Positions 6,273 through 12,422 of a stretch of DNA of 12,422 nucleotides are shown in pieces. Source of the stretch: CAZTLE01 sp964614415 (GTDB lineage Bacteria; Bacteroidota; Bacteroidia; Flavobacteriales; Flavobacteriaceae); the NCBI GenBank assembly GCA_964614415.1, contig CAZTLE010000118.1, positions 1 to 12,422 of the forward strand. The letters run 5' to 3'. The notes beneath the pieces are model-generated. The model made no database searches and was not told the DNA's origin. It saw nothing but the letters and a program-made list of their open reading frames with translations. How positions within the stretch are numbered: position 1 is the stretch's first letter; every line of letters begins with the position of its first letter. The position numbers were made by a program, and so were the translations under genes.

Positions 6273-6304
6273 AAATTTAAATTTTCGGTAAAAATAAGGA
6301 AATA

Positions 6305-6333
6305 TTGACGCCCTGTGATTATTAGTATTTTTG
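6305..6333 (+). promoter_or_regulatory. Candidate promoter of the glycosyltransferase gene (TTG-N18-TATTTTTG)
   Basis: TTG at 6305-6307 and TATTTTTG at 6326-6333 match the Bacteroidetes -33 and -7 elements with 18 bases between them. The -7 box ends only 4 bases before the ATG at 6338, so transcription would begin at or very near the start codon, giving a leaderless or nearly leaderless mRNA. Confidence 0.5.
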
Positions 6334-6337
6334 TTTT

Positions 6338-7429
6338 ATGAAGGAGTTTAACTATCATTTTGACAGGCAAAAAACGAAGAAAACCATCTTGGTTGCTCCT
6401 TTGCATTGGGGACTGGGTCACGCCACCCGTTGCATCCCAATTATCCGGTCCTTACTGGACAACAAATACGATGTGTTACTCGGGTCGGATGGCGCTGCAC
6501 TGCTATTGCTTCGGAAGGAGTTTCCGCAATTATCATATGTGGAATTACCAGCATATGACGTGGAGTATGCCGAAAAGGCAAAGCATTTTAAGCTGAAGAT
6601 GTTTGCCAACCTTCCAAAGATCAAAAAGGCGATCGGCGAGGAGCGCAAACTGATAAAGCAACTCGTAGCCGATGGCAAAATCCAGGGCATTATAAGTGAC
6701 AATCGCCTGGGGGTACGAAGTAAGAAAGTGCCTTCGGTAATTATCACGCACCAACTGAATGTACTAAGTGGCAACACTTCTTTTTTCAGTAGTAAGCTCC
6801 ATCAGCGTGTCATTCGAAAGTTTGACGAATGTTGGGTGCCCGATGTGGACGATCAGCCGAACTTATCCGGCAAGCTCGGCCATATCAAGAATCCCGATTT
6901 CAGCATCCGTTATATTGGTCCGCTAAGTCGTATGCGCAACCGGGAGCTTCCCGCATCCTACGACATCCTGGCCCTGTTATCCGGGCCGGAACCTCAGCGC
7001 ACCATGTTCGAAGAGAAGATACTCGAATGTTTCAAAGACGATGGCCGTAAAGTACTACTGGTGAGAGGCGTGGTTGAAGAACAGAAAACCGATGAAGTGA
7101 TCAACAACATGCGCGTGGTAAATTTCATGGACACCCTCGAACTGGAGGAAGCAATTAACGAGAGTGATGTGGTCGTTTCCCGTTCGGGATATACAACGAT
7201 CATGGACCTGGCAGCCCTTGAGAAAAAGGCTTTCTTCGTTCCTACGCCGGGTCAATACGAGCAGACTTATCTGGCGAAAAGATTAAAATACAACGGGATC
7301 GTCCCTTCCTGTAAGCAGGAAAAATTCAACGCAAAAAAACTTGATCAAATTCCCCTTTACCAGGGGCTCAAGTCCTTCAATGCCGGGCAAAATTTGCGGG
7401 AGTTATTCCGACTTTTCGAGCGTGAATGA
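6338..7429 (+). CDS. MurG-like (GT-B fold) glycosyltransferase, MJ1255/COG1819 type
   Basis: The 363-residue protein opens with a 17-residue polar stretch and then the family start ILVAPLHWGLGHATRCIP (17-34), whose GLGHATR loop is the sugar-nucleotide/acceptor glycine motif of MurG-like enzymes. The C-terminal Rossmann half carries VVVSRSGYTTIMDLAAL (278-294) and VPTPGQYEQTYLAKRL (301-316), the donor-binding motifs corresponding to MurG's GG.sTi.E and P...DhQ. LLVRGV near 240-245 is the start of that half. There is no signal peptide or membrane helix, so it acts at the inner face of the membrane or in the cytoplasm. Donor and acceptor are unknown; a role in a surface glycan or glycolipid is inference. 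Its last 27 bases overlap the 3' end of the convergent histidine-kinase gene. Confidence 0.85.
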   Translation: MKEFNYHFDRQKTKKTILVAPLHWGLGHATRCIPIIRSLLDNKYDVLLGSDGAALLLLRKEFPQLSYVELPAYDVEYAEKAKHFKLKMFANLPKIKKAIGEERKLIKQLVADGKIQGIISDNRLGVRSKKVPSVIITHQLNVLSGNTSFFSSKLHQRVIRKFDECWVPDVDDQPNLSGKLGHIKNPDFSIRYIGPLSRMRNRELPASYDILALLSGPEPQRTMFEEKILECFKDDGRKVLLVRGVVEEQKTDEVINNMRVVNFMDTLELEEAINESDVVVSRSGYTTIMDLAALEKKAFFVPTPGQYEQTYLAKRLKYNGIVPSCKQEKFNAKKLDQIPLYQGLKSFNAGQNLRELFRLFERE

Positions 7430-8443
7430 AAATTCGGACCCTACTCCGAATTCACTCTCCACGTAGATCTTTTCGTTATGGGCTTCCACAATGTGTTTTA
7501 CGATGGCCAGTCCTAATCCACTGCCCCCTTCCTTCCGGGAACCACTTTTGTCAACCCTGAAGAAACGCTCAAATAAGCGTGGGATATGTTCGGCCTCAAT
7601 ACCTTCGCCGTTGTCCGTCACCCGAATTATGACTTTGTTCTTGATCAGGTCCTCAACACTTACTTCTGTAGTGCCTCCTTCTTTTCCATATTTGATGGAG
7701 TTCACGACCAAATTGGACAATACCTGCTGAATCCGCTCTTTATCGGCATACACAAAAATGCTGTCTGCGTAATCCTTGTCGAACGTCAGCGTGATATCCT
7801 TTTTGGATGCTTTCATCTCATAGAGATCAAACACATTCTGTACCAACTCGACAATATTGAAGTCTTCATTGGTGAGGTTCAATCCTCCCATCTCCAGCTT
7901 GGTGATCATGTCGAGATCCTTAATGATATAGATGAGACGTTCTACCCCTTTATTGGCGCGCTGCAGGTATTTTTTTCGCACCGCCTTATCCTTCATGGCA
8001 CCATCGAGCAGGGTGAGGATATATCCTTGTACGGTGAACAAAGGTGTCTTTAATTCATGGGATACATTCCCCATGAACTCCTTACGGTAATTCTCCCGAA
8101 CCTTAAGGGTTTCGATCTCCAGTTTTTTATCGGCTGCAAATCGCTCCACCTGCCGGGTAAGGGTTTCCATATCGGTGGTGATCTGTTGTTGATCGAACAT
8201 CGAAGCATCCAACAGACTCACATCGTCGTAGATCTTTTGAACCCTGCGATAGATGAACTTCTCGACGCGATACTGAATAACGAAACCGACCAGAACATAG
8301 CAAACTCCAGCAAAGATGAGCAGGTACCAATAATTGGTTTCCCCCGCCAGATAAAAAAAAACACCCATTACGAGTGTTAAGAAGAGGGTAATATACGCAG
8401 AGGTATACGCAGCAAACGTATATGTCTTTTTAAAACTTTTCAC
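7403..8443 (-). CDS. Membrane histidine kinase, PhoR-like
   Basis: The 346-residue sensor has two membrane helices (about 10-32 and 37-58) with only a few residues between them, so there is almost no extracytoplasmic sensing domain. A coiled linker (about 62-118) leads to the HisKA domain with the phospho-acceptor His129 in FMGNVSHELKTPL. The catalytic domain shows the N box (NLVVNS, 244-249), the G1 box DNGEG (277-281), the F box FERFFRVD (291-298) and the G2 box GGSGLGLAI (306-314). No HAMP or PAS domain is obvious. It starts 10 bases after the response-regulator stop, so the two are one operon and the natural partners. The PhoR assignment rests on resemblance and on the PhoB-like partner; phosphate sensing is an inference. 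Its stop lies within the end of the glycosyltransferase gene on the other strand. Confidence 0.9.
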   Translation of the reverse strand: MKSFKKTYTFAAYTSAYITLFLTLVMGVFFYLAGETNYWYLLIFAGVCYVLVGFVIQYRVEKFIYRRVQKIYDDVSLLDASMFDQQQITTDMETLTRQVERFAADKKLEIETLKVRENYRKEFMGNVSHELKTPLFTVQGYILTLLDGAMKDKAVRKKYLQRANKGVERLIYIIKDLDMITKLEMGGLNLTNEDFNIVELVQNVFDLYEMKASKKDITLTFDKDYADSIFVYADKERIQQVLSNLVVNSIKYGKEGGTTEVSVEDLIKNKVIIRVTDNGEGIEAEHIPRLFERFFRVDKSGSRKEGGSGLGLAIVKHIVEAHNEKIYVESEFGVGSEFSFTLEKSE

Positions 8444-8453
8444 TTCGTGGCGA

Positions 8454-9137
8454 CTAAGTTACAAACTTATAGCCTACTCCTTTGACGGTTTTAAATCGAT
8501 CGTCTCCGATCTTCTCGCGAAGCTTCCGAATGTGAACATCAATAGTTCGACCGCCTACAACCACTTCGTTGCCCCAAACGCGATCCAGGATGTCTTCTCT
8601 TTTAAAGACTTTTCCGGGCTTGGACGCCAACAAAGCAAGCAGTTCGAACTCCTTACGGGGAAGAATAAGTTCCTCTTTCCCTTTCATGATCTTATACTCC
8701 TCCCGGTTGATAACCAAATTCCCGATCTTGATGTTGGTATCGGCATCTTCGGTCTCTTTAAATCGACGGAGCAATGCCTTTACCTTGCTAATAAGCACTT
8801 TGGGCTTAATGGGTTTGGTAATGTAATCGTCGGCCCCTGCTTCAAATCCGGCTACCTGAGAGTAATCTTCTCCTCTGGCAGTAAGAAACGTTATTACCGT
8901 TTCCGAAAGATCCGGAACTTCCCGCAATCGTTCACAAGCTTCAATGCCATCCATTTTAGGCATCATAACATCCAGAATAATAAGATGTGGTTTGTGTTTT
9001 TTGGCCTGGTCTATCGCTTCGAAGCCGTTTTCGGCAGTGATGACCTGATACCCTTCTGAAGAGAGATTATAGCCAACGATCTCCAGGATATCGGGCTCAT
9101 CGTCGACCAGGAGAATCTTCGTATCCTTTTTTTTCAT
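8454..9137 (-). CDS. OmpR/PhoB-family response regulator
   Basis: The 227-residue regulator has a receiver domain at about 5-122 with the acidic pair Asp12/Asp13, the phospho-acceptor Asp56 in ILDVMMPKMDG, Thr86 and Lys108 (TKP). It is followed by a winged-helix DNA-binding domain (about 135-227) with RKEFELLALLASKPGKVFKR, the recognition helix GGRTIDVHIRKLREKIG, and the closing TVKGVGYKF hairpin. The PhoB-like length and sequence, and the PhoR-like kinase 10 bases downstream, support a phosphate-regulation role, though other signals are possible. The ATG at 9135-9137 gives a normal N-terminus (MKKKDTKILLVDDEP). A possible direct-repeat operator lies about 70 bases upstream in the divergent intergenic region. 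Confidence 0.93.
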   Translation of the reverse strand: MKKKDTKILLVDDEPDILEIVGYNLSSEGYQVITAENGFEAIDQAKKHKPHLIILDVMMPKMDGIEACERLREVPDLSETVITFLTARGEDYSQVAGFEAGADDYITKPIKPKVLISKVKALLRRFKETEDADTNIKIGNLVINREEYKIMKGKEELILPRKEFELLALLASKPGKVFKREDILDRVWGNEVVVGGRTIDVHIRKLREKIGDDRFKTVKGVGYKFVT

Positions 9138-9207
9138 TTGTTACGTCAACGTATTCGAATGATAAAGATACTATTAAATCAGTATAGCCGCTTTTAGGCG
9201 CAATTTG

Positions 9208-9224
9208 TTAACGATTCTATAACA
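9208..9224 (+). promoter_or_regulatory. Candidate PhoB-type direct-repeat operator (TTAACG-N5-ATAACA)
   Basis: Two hexamers, TTAACG at 9208-9213 and ATAACA at 9219-9224, recur at an 11-base period and each match TTAACA at 5 of 6 positions. OmpR-family regulators of the PhoB/PhoP type bind 11-base-period direct repeats, and TTAACA is the Bacillus PhoP half-site. It lies between the response-regulator gene and the divergent acyl-protein synthetase-like gene. This is a single-site resemblance and may be chance. Confidence 0.25.
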
Positions 9225-9269
9225 TAGACCGAATATTACTCATCCGCGTCAAAATGGACAGGCTCTTTT

Positions 9270-9287
9270 TAATTTTGCCTACTTTTG
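9270..9287 (+). promoter_or_regulatory. Two overlapping-phase -7 boxes before the LuxE-like gene
   Basis: TAATTTTG (9270-9277) and TACTTTTG (9280-9287) both match TAnnTTTG, ten bases apart. The second box would start transcription near 9293, about 12 bases before the ATG at 9306. No TTG -33 element is evident. This placement argues against the in-frame TTG at 9285 being the start codon, since it is inside the box. Confidence 0.45.
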
Positions 9288-9305
9288 GATAGCGACCTAT
9301 CGCCC

Positions 9306-10280
9306 ATGCTGGAACAAGAAATTTTTACCATCCGTTCTTCCGAAGAATTTGAAAACAAAGCACTGGAGGTGTTTCAGTATCAGTATGCAAACACACCTGT
9401 GTACCGGCGATTTTGTGACTTACTCGGCACAAAACCACCCCAGGTACAGTCGCTGGAGGGAATCCCGTTTCTACCCATTCAGTTTTTCAAAGAACACGAT
9501 ATCATTGCCAAAGGGCAGTCGGCGGAAATTACTTTTACCAGCAGCGGTACTACCGGAAGTACCCCATCCAGACATCAGGTAGCAGATCCTGAGATTTACA
9601 GGCAAAGTTTTTTGCAGGGCTTCAGGCAGTTTTACGGCGATCCGTCCGAGTATACCATACTGGCACTGCTTCCGTCCTACCTGGAACGCAGCGGATCTTC
9701 GCTCATCTATATGGTGGATGCGCTTATAAAAGAATCCAGCAACTCGCAAAGCGGATTCTATCTCTACAATACCGACGAGCTTTTGGAGATACTCAAATTG
9801 CTGGAATCCCGATCAAAGAAAACATTGCTCATAGGAGTCTCCTTTGCCCTGCTCGACCTTGTGGAAGAACACTCTCTCATGCTTAACCATACATATGTCA
9901 TGGAAACCGGTGGTATGAAAGGGCGACGAAAAGAACTGATCCGCGAAGAGCTGCACAGTGTTCTCATGGAAGGGTTTGGTGTTGAAGCGATTCATAGCGA
10001 ATACGGAATGACTGAATTACTTTCACAGGCCTATTCAACCGGAAAGGGTATGTTCCGAAGTCCTCCATGGATGCGTGTACTTACCCGAAATACTGAAAAT
10101 CCGCTGGAATGGGTTCATGGAACCACCGGGGGGATCAATGTAATAGACCTTGCCAATATCTACTCGTGCTCGTTCATCGCAACCCAGGATCTTGGGAAAG
10201 TACATAGCGATGGGAGTTTCGAAATTTTGGGTAGATTTGATACCAGCGATATTCGCGGTTGTAATTTGATGGTACTGTAA
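9306..10280 (+). CDS. LuxE/PaaK-type acyl-protein synthetase-like enzyme
   Basis: The 324-residue protein resembles LuxE, the acyl-protein synthetase that activates fatty acids as acyl-AMP in bacterial fatty-acid reductase complexes. It has the N-terminal LuxE pattern QYANTPVYRRFC (27-37) with FLPIQFFK (55-62), the ANL-type phosphate loop TSSGTTGS (78-85), METGGMKGRR (199-208), SEYGMTELLSQAY (231-243), TQDLGKV (293-299), and the closing GRFDTSDIRGCN (309-320). It lacks a separate C-terminal ANL domain, as LuxE does. The ATG at 9306 is preferred over the in-frame TTG at 9285, which is in a promoter box. No lux reductase or luciferase genes are present, so bioluminescence is not implied. It overlaps the next gene by one base (TAATG). 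Its substrate is unknown. Confidence 0.82.
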   Translation: MLEQEIFTIRSSEEFENKALEVFQYQYANTPVYRRFCDLLGTKPPQVQSLEGIPFLPIQFFKEHDIIAKGQSAEITFTSSGTTGSTPSRHQVADPEIYRQSFLQGFRQFYGDPSEYTILALLPSYLERSGSSLIYMVDALIKESSNSQSGFYLYNTDELLEILKLLESRSKKTLLIGVSFALLDLVEEHSLMLNHTYVMETGGMKGRRKELIREELHSVLMEGFGVEAIHSEYGMTELLSQAYSTGKGMFRSPPWMRVLTRNTENPLEWVHGTTGGINVIDLANIYSCSFIATQDLGKVHSDGSFEILGRFDTSDIRGCNLMVL

Positions 10281-11317
10281 TGATTAAAAAACAAGGGTCT
10301 TCCAAAGACGGCTGTCTCCGCCTTTTCATTACGGCTATTCTCACGACGATCCTATTCGGGATTATCCAGGTGGTGCTGGATATGTCGGTCCTCTTATCAA
10401 TGGTGGCCGCTCTCGTTATTGCTGTATTTATTACAGCGCGTATTTTGGGAAGGCCTCCCATCGGGGTTATGATCCGCAATTCGCTGATCGCCTTTGTCCT
10501 GTTTATCTTCATTGGCCTGGGAGTTGGATTTTTACTGAATCTTTTAGAGCCAATACCCGTGGAAACCGATGTCTTTACCGAGGAAGACACCACGGAAAAG
10601 AACTATGTCATTGAGGAAACGGATACCATCCCCATTTATACCAGCAAACGGAACTGGCGGGATAACTACGGAAACAGCTATGCCGGAAATCTCAGTGTTC
10701 GGGAGCGGGACTACCTGCGACTGCGGAATCACCTTGCCAGCTATACACCGCCCGGCGGACCCAACTTCTGGGGTAGTTTGTACGACTACATCGACAGGAA
10801 GGACACTCCCAGCCTCGATTTGGTCATAGAGACCTTCAGAAATATCAATGAGCAGAAAAGACTCAACCAAATGGAATTCGCCGAAATGGTGGTGAGCTGC
10901 ATTCAGGATATCCCCTACTCGTTTGTATTTCAGGAGGAATGCCTGGAACCTTATTATTATGAAGATTCTATCAGAGATATTCTGGAAGATTGTCCCGAAT
11001 GTTGCATCGGAAATGTGGCTTTCGGTATACAGAATCCTGTTTCCTTTATTCAGAATTTAAAGGGAGACTGCGACACCCGTACTGTGATCATATTCTCCAT
11101 ATTAAAAGAATTTGGCTATGACGTCGCCATTTTGAACAGTGAATTTTATCGACATTCCATTTTAGGACTAAATCTTCCGGCGAGTGGATTGCACAAAGTA
11201 TACAACGGAAAAAAATACGTGCTCTGGGAAACAACAGCCAAGTACTTTGAAATAGGGCATCTTTCGCCTAATTTTAATGATGTTTCTCACTGGAGCGTGG
11301 TACTAACCAGCAAATAA
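10280..11317 (+). CDS. Membrane-anchored transglutaminase-like protein
   Basis: The 345-residue protein begins with a short basic segment and three likely membrane helices (about 13-32, 34-54 and 66-88), then a large domain that would probably lie outside the membrane. The C-terminal part has the layout of the transglutaminase-like fold: NLKGDC264DTRTVIIFSILKEFG with a nucleophilic cysteine at the start of a helix, H292 in FYRHSILG, and E317 in YVLWETT. This would be a Cys-His-Glu triad. A cysteine-rich insert with Cys221, Cys238, Cys241 and Cys242 precedes it. Its start overlaps the LuxE-like stop and the DUF350-type gene follows after 6 bases, so it belongs to that operon. The enzyme class is a motif-based inference; it could be a protease, a cross-linking enzyme or inactive. 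Confidence 0.7.
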   Translation: MIKKQGSSKDGCLRLFITAILTTILFGIIQVVLDMSVLLSMVAALVIAVFITARILGRPPIGVMIRNSLIAFVLFIFIGLGVGFLLNLLEPIPVETDVFTEEDTTEKNYVIEETDTIPIYTSKRNWRDNYGNSYAGNLSVRERDYLRLRNHLASYTPPGGPNFWGSLYDYIDRKDTPSLDLVIETFRNINEQKRLNQMEFAEMVVSCIQDIPYSFVFQEECLEPYYYEDSIRDILEDCPECCIGNVAFGIQNPVSFIQNLKGDCDTRTVIIFSILKEFGYDVAILNSEFYRHSILGLNLPASGLHKVYNGKKYVLWETTAKYFEIGHLSPNFNDVSHWSVVLTSK

Positions 11318-11323
11318 CAGCTC

Positions 11324-11839
11324 ATGAATACACAATTATTCACCCTGGCCCTTATTGAGATCGTACTGTCGATAGTCGTTTCGGTAGTGATCATTTATGT
11401 CTCTTTTTCCATACTGCAGCGATTGTTCTTCAAAACGCAGGACATTGATGGAACGAACACGGCTTTTGCGGTGTTCACTTCCGGGGTGGTGCTGTCCATT
11501 GGATTGATCCTAAGTGAGATCCTCCCGTCCATTACCAATGTGATACGGCTGTCGGCCTCCCATCCGGAAGATGTGGACATAGGTACAATTGCGCAATATT
11601 CGGGACTTTATTTGCTCATCGGGTTTGTAATTGCCATTTTCATTAATGTCTCGGTCTTCTTCCTGTTCTCCGTTCTCACAAAGGGGATCAACGAGTTCAA
11701 GGCCATTCAAAATAACAATGTTTCGGTGGCCATTCTGGTGGTGGCCATATTGCTAAGCATTACGCTAATCGCCAAAGGTAGTATCGACCTTTTGATCAGT
11801 TCCCTGGTCCCGTACCCGGAGGTTTCAAATTTTTTATAA
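11324..11839 (+). CDS. DUF350-family membrane protein
   Basis: The 171-residue protein has four likely membrane helices (about 8-32, 47-66, 95-118 and 133-160). Two halves repeat the same plan: TNTAFAVFTSGVVLSIGLIL (44-63) in the first and NNVSVAILVVAILLSITLIA (131-150) in the second, each preceded by a short polar stretch. This duplicated layout matches the DUF350 family, whose role is unknown; members occur in operons with peptide- or polyamine-modifying enzymes such as the YjfC/YjfL set of Escherichia coli. It begins 6 bases after the transglutaminase-like gene and closes the operon. By context it may anchor or channel a partner for the preceding enzymes; that is inference. The family call rests on the repeat pattern and remembered motifs. 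Confidence 0.7.
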   Translation: MNTQLFTLALIEIVLSIVVSVVIIYVSFSILQRLFFKTQDIDGTNTAFAVFTSGVVLSIGLILSEILPSITNVIRLSASHPEDVDIGTIAQYSGLYLLIGFVIAIFINVSVFFLFSVLTKGINEFKAIQNNNVSVAILVVAILLSITLIAKGSIDLLISSLVPYPEVSNFL

Positions 11840-11902
11840 CCCTGGTGTAAGGTTTCATACATCTTTATGACTTAGTCCTCGAGATTAAGATCATAAGTTG
11901 AT

Positions 11903-12352
11903 ATGAAGCACACAATTTCCATTATCGTTTTACTTTTTGCGCTGCTGCCGGTTGCAGCCGTTAGCCAGGAGCACGTAAACCTGAAATCGGGATTTGCGGC
12001 CGGGGGTTACGACGTAGTCGCCTATTTTAACGACTCAGCGATAAAAGGAGACAAGAAGCATGTTGCAGAACACGACGGGATAAAGTACAAGTTTGCTTCT
12101 CAAGCCAACAAGGAAACCTTCCTTTCGAACCCGGAAATGTACGTTCCCCAATACGGAGGATACTGTGCTTACGCCGTTGCCGTGAAAGGTGAAAAGGTAG
12201 GTGTGAATCCAAAAACATATCAGATAAAAGATAACAAGTTGTACCTGTTCTACAACAGCTGGGGTGTGAATACCCTGGATAAATGGAATGAAGAAGGTGC
12301 TTCTCAGTTACAACAAAAAGCCGATGCTAATTGGGAAACGATTGTCAACTAG
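11903..12352 (+). CDS. Secreted YHS-domain protein
   Basis: The 149-residue protein has a signal peptide (about 1-21, hydrophobic core IIVLLFALLPVAAV, cleavage probably before QEH) and a single YHS-like domain. GGYDVVAYF (34-42), the second half YKFASQANKETFLSNPEMY (62-80), PQYGGYCAYAVA (82-93) with Cys88, and KLYLFYN (112-118) are the family landmarks. The YHS domain is linked to metal binding in metal transporters, but the role of these small secreted forms is not known. It begins 64 bases after the DUF350-type gene on the same strand, so it may be a separate unit or a read-through partner; no clear promoter was recognised between them. It would act in the periplasm or outside the cell. Confidence 0.88.
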   Translation: MKHTISIIVLLFALLPVAAVSQEHVNLKSGFAAGGYDVVAYFNDSAIKGDKKHVAEHDGIKYKFASQANKETFLSNPEMYVPQYGGYCAYAVAVKGEKVGVNPKTYQIKDNKLYLFYNSWGVNTLDKWNEEGASQLQQKADANWETIVN

Positions 12353-12387
12353 CAGTACAGAATAAATGAAAAAGAGAAATTAAAACC

Positions 12388-12422
12388 CTTCATAATTGGT
12401 TGGTTAGTTAGTTGATAGTTAC
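12388..12422 (+). repeat. TTAG/TTGG-rich low-complexity end
   Basis: The last bases read as GGTTGGTTAGTTAGTTGATA and neighbours, short tandem copies of GTTA/GTTG. The sequence recalls the TAGGnnT arms at 1570-1587 and 1719-1746 but does not match them, and it may continue outside the window. Confidence 0.3.

Noticed and set aside
6269..6280. TAAATTTG as a promoter box for trmB
   Set aside because: On the minus strand the box overlaps the GTG start codon, so transcription from it would begin inside the gene.
9285..9305. TTG at 9285 as start of the LuxE-like gene
   Set aside because: It lies within a TACTTTTG promoter box, and the ATG at 9306 gives a natural N-terminus.

Overview
The window is chromosomal DNA of a Bacteroidetes bacterium, most likely a member of the Flavobacteriaceae. 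The grounds are promoter-like boxes matching the Bacteroidetes -7 consensus TAnnTTTG, A/T-rich translation starts without clear Shine-Dalgarno sequences, and protein types such as the Mrp variant without its CxxC, the membrane-anchored AraC regulator and the PhoB/PhoR-like pair. No rRNA, tRNA, insertion sequence, prophage or CRISPR array was seen.

Left block (1-6272, all minus strand). In transcription order this holds trmB (tRNA m7G46 methyltransferase), a LysE-type exporter and an alkyltransferase-like (ATL) protein. After a 361-base intergenic region rich in repeats comes an Fe-S and electron-transfer cluster: Mrp/ApbC-type ATPase, NifU-like scaffold, thioredoxin-reductase-like ferredoxin-NADP reductase, and [2Fe-2S] ferredoxin. 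A membrane-anchored AraC-type regulator follows and runs off the left edge. Together the cluster could load Fe-S clusters and then move electrons from NADPH to ferredoxin. The reductase and ferredoxin genes are separated by a degenerate relic of a four-helix-bundle (23S rRNA-intervening-sequence type) gene, flanked by inverted arms built of 7-base TAGGnnT units.

Middle block (6338-9137). A MurG-like glycosyltransferase on the plus strand may be transcribed almost leaderless. It converges on, and overlaps by 27 bases, the 3' end of a PhoR-like histidine kinase, which lies behind its PhoB-like response regulator.

Right block (9306-12352, plus strand). A compact three-gene operon encodes a LuxE/PaaK-type acyl-protein synthetase-like enzyme, a membrane-anchored transglutaminase-like protein with an apparent Cys-His-Glu triad, and a DUF350-type membrane protein with an internal duplication. 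It is followed by a secreted YHS-domain protein. The three-gene operon is the best candidate here for an undescribed system: it pairs a possible acyl-activating enzyme with an envelope cysteine enzyme and a membrane partner of unknown role.

The most unusual DNA-level features are three roughly 78-base tandem repeats in the predicted 5' leader of mrp, the four-helix-bundle relic with heptad inverted arms, and three stop/start overlaps of the form TAATG.
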